From the NCBI GenBank assembly GCA_018369015.1, contig JAGZDD010000194.1:1-7042 (forward strand): a DNA stretch of 7,042 nucleotides, given 5' to 3'. Of this stretch, positions 1-5,955 are shown in pieces. Each line of letters starts with the position of its first letter. The first letter of the stretch is position 1. A program made the translations under genes and the position numbers. Under the pieces are notes generated by a model, which had not been told where the DNA came from, searched no databases, and worked only from the letters and a program-made list of their open reading frames with translations. This DNA comes from Clostridiales bacterium (GTDB taxonomy: Bacteria; Bacillota; Clostridia; Lachnospirales; Lachnospiraceae).

Positions 1-81
1 CATACAAATATACATTCCCGTTAAATACGTTGTTTTACCCGATCCGGTAAAGCCAATCACAGTAACCTTATTACCTGGCAT
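1..81 (-). CDS. P-loop NTPase/GTPase, N-terminal 27 residues only (runs off window)
   Basis: The gene begins with ATG at 81-79 and continues past the left edge, so only 27 residues are seen. They contain a textbook Walker A/G1 motif, GFTGSGKT, at residues 10-17, followed by TYLTGMY. This shows a nucleotide-binding P-loop protein. A strong Shine-Dalgarno (AAGGAGG, complement of 88-94) lies 6 nt before the ATG and nearly touches the stop codon of the preceding 315-residue GTPase, so the two are translationally neighbouring genes of one operon. The P-loop differs from that of the upstream GTPase (GNKDSGKT), so this is a second, distinct NTPase and not an in-frame duplicate. Two adjacent P-loop GTPases recall the paired 'DO-GTPase' genes described in bacterial conflict operons. 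That comparison is an inference, because the family cannot be settled from 27 residues. Confidence 0.85.
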   Translation of the reverse strand, partial: MPGNKVTVIGFTGSGKTTYLTGMYICM

Positions 82-95
82 AAAAAACCTCCTTA

Positions 96-1043
96 TTAAA
101 GCTCTATAAACTGCCGGCCGCTGCGGTTATTTCTCTGAATTTTAAAATGCTCCTCCGCCCTTCCCGGCAGCTCAATTTTATAGTTTGCCACAAAATTCCT
201 AAGATTTTTTGTAGGAACTTCAATAGACTGGAAAAGCTCTATTTTTTCATAAGCCTTTTTATAGTATTCGCTGGCCAGTTCCCCATTGGTTTTCGTGCCC
301 AACAGTTTGCTTAAGGCCCAATCCATAATACCAATCTTCGCCGTATATTCTTTGTATTTTTCATTGTATTCCGAAGCTTGTGCACATGCTGTTAAATATT
401 CAAGCTGCATGCCGCTGTCCAAAATATCCAGCAATGGCAGTTCCACGTTATAAAAGCCTTTATTCGTGCAAGATACGGGAACAATGCGGGTATACAGCTT
501 TTTGTTGTCCTGGGTCGTCTGCAAAAAAGGCTGAATCGTTTGTGTCACTGCTTCCATTGAAATATTTCCAGGAATACGGTCATATTTTGTTAAAACAATA
601 ATCAGAGAAAAAAGAGGCTGTTCTCCTTTTTCCAGCTTTTGCGTAATCAGGCTGACAATCCGTCGGAACCGGTGGACAAACATCTGATTTTTCCATAAGG
701 CCTCTGCTTCCAAAAAAATCATCATGCCTTCTGATTTTTCAATATCCTCTCCCAGATGATCAATACTTTTTTCGGTAATCACCCCGCCATTATAATCAAT
801 CCAGTTAAAATCCAAAATTTTCTTCTGGTTGTAATATAAGCTAAATTCATAGCTATTCCTTTTATCTGTTGCGCTTGGATACTCTCCCCGCGAAATTGCC
901 TGGAACAATTTATGAAACCATTCCCTCGATGAAGTATCCGTTTTGATAAAAAATCCAGATACCCCTTTTTCCATAAGCCCAAAGGCACTGGACATATAGG
1001 TTGTCTTCCCTGAATCCTTATTTCCAAGCATTAAAATATTCAT
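96..1043 (-). CDS. P-loop GTPase-like protein, 315 aa (accessory operon)
   Basis: This is a cytoplasmic protein with the ordered motifs of a TRAFAC-type GTPase. G1/Walker A GNKDSGKT is at residues 7-14. A Walker B/G3-like WIDYNGG is at 81-87, with Asp83 after hydrophobic residues and two glycines. A G4 motif LTKYD at 151-155 gives guanine specificity (TKxD), and a G5-like PVSC is at 189-192. The remaining 120 residues are mostly helical and charged, with no membrane segment. The start is supported by AGGAGG (complement of 1049-1054) 5 nt upstream. The gene follows the coiled-coil gene by 17 nt and precedes a second P-loop NTPase by 14 nt, so all are probably cotranscribed. DYNGG in place of the usual DxxG-Q arrangement suggests a divergent switch II. 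It resembles the GTPase members of predicted bacterial conflict systems, but I cannot name the family with certainty. GTP binding is well supported; the biological role is unknown. Confidence 0.9.
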   Translation of the reverse strand: MNILMLGNKDSGKTTYMSSAFGLMEKGVSGFFIKTDTSSREWFHKLFQAISRGEYPSATDKRNSYEFSLYYNQKKILDFNWIDYNGGVITEKSIDHLGEDIEKSEGMMIFLEAEALWKNQMFVHRFRRIVSLITQKLEKGEQPLFSLIIVLTKYDRIPGNISMEAVTQTIQPFLQTTQDNKKLYTRIVPVSCTNKGFYNVELPLLDILDSGMQLEYLTACAQASEYNEKYKEYTAKIGIMDWALSKLLGTKTNGELASEYYKKAYEKIELFQSIEVPTKNLRNFVANYKIELPGRAEEHFKIQRNNRSGRQFIEL

Positions 1044-1060
1044 AGCAGCCTCCTAAGCCT

Positions 1061-2461
1061 TTAAAATTCAATCCATGTCTTTTTGTCCTCTTTTTTGGAA
1101 GCAGCCGGCAGCTCTAAGACTTGCCCGGTCAGGCGCTTTTTGGAAACAGGGCTGTTTGTTTTACCAGGAACAAAGGCTTCCACAGGCTCCTTTAATGCAA
1201 GACAAAGGCTTTTTAGCAGGCTTTTTCCCTGTATCCCCTCATAGCAGCGGCACAATTTTATAAAATACTGTACATCCTCCGCGTTAAAGTATTTTGAAAA
1301 TTCCTCCGGGGTATTGGCCAGAAGCTGTAAAAATGCTTCGGGTTCTTTATCTGAACGAAGCGCAGCCCATGCGCGAATGGATTCATCCAGATACCGGAGG
1401 TATTCCTCCTGTGGAAGAAATGGTTTTGTCGCGTTGGCATACTCAAGCCTTAATTCATAAAGAACGGTTTCATTAAAATTCCGCTCTGCTGCATTATTCT
1501 CAATACCCGGACCGTTCCAGCGATTTCCAAGAACCGCCGTATAAATTTCTTCGTATTGAAGGGCAAGGTTCTTTTGTATTTCCTCATAGTTTAACGGGCT
1601 GCTTTCAATCCCCTGTTCAAACTCGTATCGGGCAACATCCCAAAGCAGCGGAGCTTTATTATAGGTCAGCAAATTATATGTATCATATGCATAACCGATA
1701 ATATATTTCAGTGCTGCTAAAATCTGGTTTGTCAGGCCCTTCACACAGCTCTTTTTAATCTTTCCTCCTTCACTCTCCCACTTATAAGGCAATTTAAAGA
1801 CCGTCGCATGCTGCTCTAACGCATTTCCAAATCCCCAGACGGTCAAAGAAATACAAATTTCTTCAGCCAGCACATTTGTATCAATAATAACGACCGGCAG
1901 CGCTTTCAGAGCATAACGGATATTCGTATTGACGGCCCCGCCATAGCAGTTTTCTTTATAGGCATTATGATAAAATAAAATATTTCTTGATTGAAAAATA
2001 TTGTGGTAGCGGTCGATAAATTCCACAAGACCCTGCTCCACCTCCGGATAAATTAAAGATGTAAAATATTTATCACTGCTTTTCGCAAAAAAGACCCTGA
2101 GTGCCACTGTCTGATCGTTTAAAATTTGTTCCTCCCGCAGTACCGACGGCAATACTTTTAAGGGCCATTCCGCAATAAAGCGCTGCCATTCTGTTGACCG
2201 GCACATTATTTCAAAATTCTTCTGCTGTTCTTCTAACCGAAATTGGTGATTTTTTGCATTTAGTTCACGCTGTAAACTGGCATTGGACTGATTGACGCTT
2301 AACTGGAAATTTTGACGGTTTTCTTCCATCTTTTTTGAAAATTCCTGATTTTGCTGGGCAATTTCACGCTGCTGGTCGCGGGCCAATTTCCCGTTATACA
2401 ATGAACTAAATGCATTAATGACTGCCGTTGCGATATAAAATGTTCCAAATCCTCCTGGCAT
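1061..2461 (-). CDS. Coiled-coil protein of unknown function with N-terminal hydrophobic segment, 466 aa
   Basis: I do not recognise the family. The architecture is as follows. A short Gly/Ala-rich hydrophobic stretch at residues 4-22 could insert in or peripherally bind the membrane. A Gln/Glu/Asn/Lys-rich heptad-like segment at about 25-92 almost certainly forms a coiled coil. A mixed alpha/beta globular region at about 93-260 contains the hydrophobic strand LPVVIIDTN near 188-196. A helical region at 270-425 is followed by a charged, Lys-rich tail. No enzyme motif is visible. The ATG at 2461 has a strong TAGGAGGT ribosome site 6 nt upstream (within 2467-2475). The gene starts 24 nt after the zinc-knuckle gene and ends 17 nt before the GTPase gene. 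Its position suggests a scaffold, sensor or effector partner of the GTPases, perhaps held at the membrane. That role is an inference from gene order only. Confidence 0.85.
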   Translation of the reverse strand: MPGGFGTFYIATAVINAFSSLYNGKLARDQQREIAQQNQEFSKKMEENRQNFQLSVNQSNASLQRELNAKNHQFRLEEQQKNFEIMCRSTEWQRFIAEWPLKVLPSVLREEQILNDQTVALRVFFAKSSDKYFTSLIYPEVEQGLVEFIDRYHNIFQSRNILFYHNAYKENCYGGAVNTNIRYALKALPVVIIDTNVLAEEICISLTVWGFGNALEQHATVFKLPYKWESEGGKIKKSCVKGLTNQILAALKYIIGYAYDTYNLLTYNKAPLLWDVARYEFEQGIESSPLNYEEIQKNLALQYEEIYTAVLGNRWNGPGIENNAAERNFNETVLYELRLEYANATKPFLPQEEYLRYLDESIRAWAALRSDKEPEAFLQLLANTPEEFSKYFNAEDVQYFIKLCRCYEGIQGKSLLKSLCLALKEPVEAFVPGKTNSPVSKKRLTGQVLELPAASKKEDKKTWIEF

Positions 2462-2485
2462 TACTGTACCTCCTATTTTCTAAGC

Positions 2486-2875
2486 TTATTTATACCCAGT
2501 GCCCCCGCACTTCCAGCAATCCCCGCTGCCTTTACATGCGTTACAGTCACTTGTTGTTCCATAATTTGAGTACCTGCCGGTGCCATCACATATATTGCAG
2601 CTTCCCAGGCCATAGCACACACCGCATAATTCCGGCTGCTGCCCATACACTGGTTCTACAGTTAATGATGGATCATTAGAAAATGAATAATCATACCTTG
2701 GAACAGCATTTGCGGGTACATCATAATTATATTGAGGCTCTGCATAGTAATTTTCATTTTCGATCTGCCAGTTATTCGATGTTCCACCGCTTGTACGATC
2801 TTCCCCGTCGTTCATCGCCAAATATATTCCCACTGCCACACAAACACAAAGTATAACTCCGATTATCTTTTTCAT
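2486..2875 (-). CDS. Membrane-anchored or exported protein with four DnaJ-type CxxCxGxG zinc knuckles, 129 aa
   Basis: Residues 1-21 are Lys-Lys followed by a hydrophobic stretch, which reads as a signal anchor or signal peptide. A Cys at position 10 follows Ile-Leu and so makes a poor lipobox. Residues 22-82 are low-complexity, rich in Asn, Tyr, Asp and Pro, and probably form a flexible extracytoplasmic linker. The C-terminus carries four regular CxxCxGxG units at 84-91, 93-100, 111-118 and 120-127. This is the repeat of the DnaJ cysteine-rich domain, which binds two zinc ions through four such units. There is no J domain and no DnaJ C-terminal substrate domain. The ATG has an AGGAG ribosome site about 9 nt upstream (complement of about 2882-2887). 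This is the first gene of the operon and lies 49 bp from the invertible segment. Chaperone-like or redox/zinc-dependent protein binding at the cell surface is possible but unproven. Confidence 0.85.
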   Translation of the reverse strand: MKKIIGVILCVCVAVGIYLAMNDGEDRTSGGTSNNWQIENENYYAEPQYNYDVPANAVPRYDYSFSNDPSLTVEPVYGQQPELCGVCYGLGSCNICDGTGRYSNYGTTSDCNACKGSGDCWKCGGTGYK

Positions 2876-2924
2876 AGCATTACTCCTGTTCTTTATAATT
2901 TTTTAACTTCTACAAGTATGGCTG

Positions 2925-2944
2925 CAAAAAGGTGTAGGTTTTTG
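2925..2944 (+). repeat. Left inverted repeat / putative recombinase crossover site (IRL)
   Basis: This 20-bp site matches the reverse complement of 3049-3068 at 19 of 20 positions; the mismatch is at its seventh base. It is internally quasi-palindromic, with CAAAAA and TTTTTG arms around GGTGTAGG. Its exact centre is GT. The 9-bp half-sites around a 2-bp core fit serine recombinase sites, which are paired half-sites flanking a dinucleotide where the strands are exchanged. Confidence 0.8.
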
Positions 2945-2988
2945 ACAAGTATTTTTCGATTTGTAGTCTATGAAAAAAGTTAAAAAAT

Positions 2989-3018
2989 ATGGCATTTTTT
3001 GCCTTATCGTGGTATATT
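2989..3018 (+). promoter_or_regulatory. Predicted extended -10 promoter inside the invertible segment, pointing away from the operon
   Basis: TATATT at 3013-3018 matches five of six -10 positions and is preceded by TGG, an extended -10 (TGn) element at 3010-3012. A weak -35, ATGGCA at 2989-2994 (four of six), lies 18 bp upstream. Transcription would start near 3025 and run rightward, antisense to the invertase gene. After inversion the -10 would sit at 2975-2980 on the minus strand. Transcription would then start near 2968, about 93 nt before the ATG of the zinc-knuckle gene. I found no equally good leftward promoter in the present orientation. Confidence 0.5.
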
Positions 3019-3030
3019 AAAGTAAATAAC

Positions 3031-3082
3031 AAAAAAACAGGCTGCTTACAAAAACCTACACGTTTTTGTATGAATACCTGTT
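3031..3082 (-). terminator. Predicted intrinsic terminator of the invertase gene, spanning the inversion junction
   Basis: Read on the minus strand, AACAGG (complement of 3077-3082, overlapping the invertase stop codon) pairs with CCTGTT (complement of 3036-3041). The 9-bp palindromic stem of the right inverted repeat lies inside this outer stem, separated by an internal loop. A run of seven T (complement of 3031-3037, two of them in the stem) follows. One arm and the T-run lie in invertible DNA while the other arm is fixed, so the structure exists only in this orientation. Confidence 0.5.
3049..3068 (-). repeat. Right inverted repeat / putative recombinase crossover site (IRR)
   Basis: This is the partner of 2925-2944. 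It is a more perfect palindrome: TACAAAAAC at 3047-3055 pairs with GTTTTTGTA at 3062-3070 around CTACAC. Its centre is AC, the complement of the GT in the left site, as required for two inverted crossover sites. The CAAAAACC half resembles the half-sites of the Hin recombinase (hix sites). It ends 12 bp from the stop codon of the invertase gene. Confidence 0.8.
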
Positions 3083-3695
3083 AATGTTGACATTCTTTAC
3101 GTTTTTCATAGATATCCGCTCTGTATCTGAAAGTCGACAGCGGCATTCCGCAAGCCTTCGCCGCGGCGCTCCCTGTAATTTTTCCTGCTTTCCATTGATG
3201 ATAAAATTTCGGAAACATCTCCGGCAGTGTTCCCGGCGGCCTTCCAAAGCGAACGCCTTTAGCCTTTGCTGCGGCAATCCCTTCAGCCTGACGCTGGCGT
3301 ATGGCTGTCCGCTCATTTTCTGCGACAAAAGATAACACTTGCAAAACAATATCACTAAGAAAAGCTCCCATTAAATCTTTTCCTCTCCGGGTGTCTAACA
3401 AAGGCATATCCAAAACAACAATATCAATCTTTTTTTCTTTTGTTAATATCCGCCATTGCTCCAGGATCTCAATATAATTACGTCCTAAACGGTCAATGCT
3501 TTTAATATAAAGGAGATCATCTTTTTTTAATAATCGCACAAGCTGACGGTATTTCGGGCGGTTAAAGTCCTTTCCCGATTGCTTATCCATAAAAATATTT
3601 TGCTCTTGTATTTTTAAATTTCTCATAGCAATAAGCTGACGGTCCTCATTCTGCTCTTTCGTACTGACACGAATATATCCATAAACCTTCCCCAT
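3081..3695 (-). CDS. Serine recombinase, DNA invertase/resolvase family, 204 aa
   Basis: This is a small serine site-specific recombinase that cuts both DNA strands at paired crossover sites and rotates them to invert or resolve DNA. The N-terminal catalytic domain starts GYIRVSTKEQ, with the nucleophile Ser11 and Arg9. The conserved SIDRLGRN motif at 66-73 supplies Arg69 and Arg72. The long E-helix region is at about 112-140, with NERTAIRQRQ at 127-136. GRPPG at 151-155 links to a C-terminal helix-turn-helix DNA-binding domain (about 172-198). Its length is close to Hin and Gin, so it appears complete. The start has GGGGAGG (complement of 3703-3709) 7 nt upstream. A TATAAA -10-like box (complement of 3731-3736) lies just upstream without a clear -35. 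The gene stands alone between the terminator at 3747-3791 and the inverted repeats, which are its likely substrate. Resolvase activity on distant sites cannot be excluded. Confidence 0.93.
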   Translation of the reverse strand: MGKVYGYIRVSTKEQNEDRQLIAMRNLKIQEQNIFMDKQSGKDFNRPKYRQLVRLLKKDDLLYIKSIDRLGRNYIEILEQWRILTKEKKIDIVVLDMPLLDTRRGKDLMGAFLSDIVLQVLSFVAENERTAIRQRQAEGIAAAKAKGVRFGRPPGTLPEMFPKFYHQWKAGKITGSAAAKACGMPLSTFRYRADIYEKRKECQH

Positions 3696-3746
3696 AAATT
3701 TTCCTCCCCATCCTTTTTATCTTCTCTAGTTTTATAATTCAATCAA

Positions 3747-3791
3747 AAAAATACAGCCGCACTGCGCAAAAGCAGCCACGGCTGTATTTTT
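3747..3791. terminator. Bidirectional intrinsic terminator after the guaB-amidase unit
   Basis: A perfect 13-bp inverted repeat pairs AAAAATACAGCCG (3747-3759) with CGGCTGTATTTTT (3779-3791). A further CTGC/GCAG pairing lies in the loop, and the A/T runs supply a U-tract on either strand. It starts 4 bp beyond the amidase stop codon on the minus strand and separates the housekeeping block from the invertase gene. Confidence 0.88.
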
Positions 3792-3795
3792 ACCT

Positions 3796-4455
3796 TTATT
3801 GATGATCGCGAATCCACTGTGCCACATCACCTTTAAACTGTTCCCAGGCGTCTTCATGTTCCACAAAATAAAGAGGGCAAGGCTTACCTGTAACATCATA
3901 GTGGCGGATCACATTTTCGGGAGGCACCTGCAAATATTCGCACAGCCATCCTGTGAGCCACACAAGAGAGTCGTAGGTTTTATCATTAAACTTACCGGTT
4001 TCATCCGGATGGCACACTTCAATCGATACAGTATCATTATTCCGCTCATTAGAAGCGTAAGCTACCTCGGAGGTTGGAACGCACTGGACAATTTCCCCTT
4101 CTAAGCCTACGACAAAATTACTGCTGGCATAGGTTTCATGGCTGTCCTTTAATCCTTCAAAATAATTCCTGTTTTGAATCGCGCTGGAACCGGGATTCGC
4201 CACATAATGAATGACAATACCTGTGATTTTATCCGTGGGCGTCTGGGGCCTTGAATAGCTATTCGGCGTCAAAAGCTCCACATCAATATCCGGCCGGTAT
4301 TTATCCACATCCTCCACGGAAAGCGACAGCGCCCCTCCTGTCCTTTTATTTTTTTCCATCACAAGAAGAATTGCTAAAATGATGACCGTCACAGTCAAAA
4401 TAATCACTAAAGCCAGATACAGCCACTTCGCTGTATTCATCCTTCGTCTGTTCAT
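3796..4455 (-). CDS. Membrane-anchored N-acetylmuramoyl-L-alanine amidase (Amidase_2/PGRP fold)
   Basis: The enzyme cleaves the amide bond between N-acetylmuramic acid and L-alanine in peptidoglycan. Numbering is from the alternative upstream ATG at 4476 (226 aa). An Arg/Lys-rich N-terminus precedes one transmembrane helix at about 18-40, which places the catalytic domain outside. The domain shows IVIHY with zinc ligand His90, then RHYDVTGKPCP with His192, Lys198 and Cys200. The 192/198/200 spacing is identical to His122, Lys128 and Cys130 of T7 lysozyme, so all zinc ligands and the catalytic Lys are present. I chose the ATG at 4455 (219 aa) because it is preceded by GGGG-rich sequence that can act as a ribosome site, whereas the ATG at 4476 has none; the choice is uncertain. 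It lies downstream of guaB with no terminator between, so cotranscription is likely. It functions in cell-wall turnover or remodelling. No phage genes are nearby. Confidence 0.9.
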   Translation of the reverse strand: MNRRRMNTAKWLYLALVIILTVTVIILAILLVMEKNKRTGGALSLSVEDVDKYRPDIDVELLTPNSYSRPQTPTDKITGIVIHYVANPGSSAIQNRNYFEGLKDSHETYASSNFVVGLEGEIVQCVPTSEVAYASNERNNDTVSIEVCHPDETGKFNDKTYDSLVWLTGWLCEYLQVPPENVIRHYDVTGKPCPLYFVEHEDAWEQFKGDVAQWIRDHQ

Positions 4456-4500
4456 ACCCCCACACCCCTGACACATTTACCGCAGCGTTTTATTTGGCCA

Positions 4501-5955
4501 TTAATGGTCAACACTGTAATTTGGAGCTTCCTTTGTAATCTGTATATCATGTGGATGGCTTTCTTTCAGGGAAGCCGCAGAAATCTTAACAAAGCGCCCG
4601 TTCTCTTTAAGCTCCTCGATTGTTCTTGTTCCGCAATAGCCCATACCCGCTCTTAAACCGCCAAGGAGCTGGAATACGGTGTCCTCAACATAGCCTTTAT
4701 AAGCGACGCGGCCTTCCACGCCTTCCGGCACAAGCTTTTTGGCATCTGCCTGGAAATAACGGTCCTTGCTGCCATTTTCCATAGCGGCAATCGAACCCAT
4801 ACCACGGTATACTTTATACTTTCTTCCCTGGTATAACTCAAAGCTTCCCGGGCTTTCATCGCACCCGGCAAACATACTTCCCATCATACACACATTGGCG
4901 CCGGCGGCAATCGCTTTTGTCACATCGCCAGAATACTTAATCCCGCCGTCAGCAATAATTGGAATATTATATTCCTTAGCGACAGAGTAAGCGTCCATCA
5001 CGGCTGTAATCTGCGGAACGCCAATACCTGCAACAACGCGGGTCGTACATATAGAGCCTGGCCCAATACCGACCTTTACTGCATCAACGCCGGCCTCAAT
5101 CAGCGCTTTTGTGCCTTCTGCTGTCGCAACATTTCCGGCAATAATCTGCAGATCCGGGTAAGTATCCTTCACCATACGGACAACCTTTAATACATTGGCT
5201 GAATGTCCGTGGGCTGTATCAATAACAATAACATCCACCTTAGCCTTCACGAGAGCGTCTACACGGTCAAGAATATCCGCAGTAACGCCGACGCCGGCGC
5301 CGCAGAGCAGGCGGCCCTGGGAGTCTTTGGCAGACAATGGGTACTTGATCGTCTTTTCAATATCCTTAATCGTAATAAGGCCTTTTAAATTAAAGTCATC
5401 ATCAACAATCGGAAGCTTTTCAACCCGGGCCTTGCCAAGAATATGCTTTGCTTCTTCTAATGTGACGCCCTCTTTGGCAGTCACCAGGTTTTTGGAAGTC
5501 ATACTCTCACGGATTTTTTTTGTAAAATCCTCTTCAAATTTCAAATCGCGGTTTGTAAGAATCCCAACCAGCTTTTTCCCTTCCGTAATAGGCACGCCGG
5601 AAATTCTGAACTTTGCCATCAGCTCATTGGCGTCAGCCAGAGTATGCTCCGGAGATAAATAAAATGGGTCTGTAATAACACCGTATTCCGACCGTTTTAC
5701 CTTATCCACCTCATCCGCCTGAGCCTGAATGGACATATTTTTATGAATAATACCAATACCGCCCTGTCTGGCCATGGCAATAGCCATGCGGTGCTCTGTT
5801 ACCGTATCCATGCCCGCACTCATTAATGGTACATTTAATTTAATCTTTTGTGTTAAATGTGTCGTGATATCGACCTGATTTGGAATAACTTCAGAATATG
5901 CAGGAACTAAAAGTACGTCATCAAATGTAATGCCTTCACCGATCATCTTACCCAC
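4501..5955 (-). CDS. guaB: Inosine-5'-monophosphate dehydrogenase, 484 aa
   Basis: The enzyme oxidises IMP to XMP with NAD+, the committed step of guanine nucleotide synthesis, in the cytoplasm. In the 484-residue numbering the protein starts MGKMIGEGITFDDVLLVPAY. Two CBS domains (about 92-140 and 152-203) interrupt the (beta/alpha)8 barrel. The NAD-binding region VIDTAHGHS is at 245-253. The catalytic loop GPGSICTTR has the nucleophile Cys303, and the flap DRYFQ has Arg399 and Tyr400. Length and residue order match bacterial GuaB. The reading frame is open for 53 more codons to an ATG at 6114, but that stretch includes a long hairpin and does not look like protein. The GTG at 5955 has GAGAGG (complement of 5964-5969) 8 nt upstream and gives the usual family length. 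A promoter lies at 6128-6156, and the amidase gene follows closely. Confidence 0.96.
   Translation of the reverse strand: MGKMIGEGITFDDVLLVPAYSEVIPNQVDITTHLTQKIKLNVPLMSAGMDTVTEHRMAIAMARQGGIGIIHKNMSIQAQADEVDKVKRSEYGVITDPFYLSPEHTLADANELMAKFRISGVPITEGKKLVGILTNRDLKFEEDFTKKIRESMTSKNLVTAKEGVTLEEAKHILGKARVEKLPIVDDDFNLKGLITIKDIEKTIKYPLSAKDSQGRLLCGAGVGVTADILDRVDALVKAKVDVIVIDTAHGHSANVLKVVRMVKDTYPDLQIIAGNVATAEGTKALIEAGVDAVKVGIGPGSICTTRVVAGIGVPQITAVMDAYSVAKEYNIPIIADGGIKYSGDVTKAIAAGANVCMMGSMFAGCDESPGSFELYQGRKYKVYRGMGSIAAMENGSKDRYFQADAKKLVPEGVEGRVAYKGYVEDTVFQLLGGLRAGMGYCGTRTIEELKENGRFVKISAASLKESHPHDIQITKEAPNYSVDH

Larger units (their letters stand above)
2925..3068. other. Predicted invertible DNA segment (inverton, promoter switch)
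   Basis: This 144-bp segment is bounded by two 20-bp inverted repeats with one mismatch. It lies between the 3' end of a serine recombinase gene and the first gene of the accessory operon. The 104 bp between the repeats are AT-rich, encode nothing, and contain a good extended -10 promoter. Such short promoter-bearing segments next to their invertase are known phase-variation switches in gut bacteria. Here the recombinase gene lies outside the segment, unlike hin. The central dinucleotide of the repeats is asymmetric (AC in one, GT in the other on the plus strand), which favours inversion over other products. The repeats and context are seen directly; actual flipping is inferred. Confidence 0.75.

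Noticed and set aside
2891..2896. TATAAA on the minus strand just ahead of the zinc-knuckle gene
   Set aside because: No -35 at proper spacing, and transcription would start almost on the ribosome site, so it is unlikely to be the operon promoter.
2942..2972. Perfect -35 TTGACA on the plus strand at the edge of the left repeat
   Set aside because: No acceptable -10 lies 16-18 bp downstream (TAGTCT, AGTCTA and GTCTAT all match poorly); TATGAA is 21 bp away.
3004..3033. Leftward promoter TTGTTA-18-GATAAG in the invertible segment
   Set aside because: Both boxes match only four of six positions and there is no extended -10; weaker than the rightward promoter. It is not excluded as a low-level source.
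3056..3355. Overlapping reading frames in the invertase region on both strands
   Set aside because: Alternative-frame shadows of the serine recombinase, whose motifs are intact.
3796..4476. Amidase as a phage endolysin or prophage remnant
   Set aside because: It has an N-terminal transmembrane anchor and sits behind guaB, with no holin or phage structural genes in view.
5195..5662. 155-residue plus-strand reading frame
   Set aside because: Lies wholly antisense inside guaB; a frame shadow without family features.
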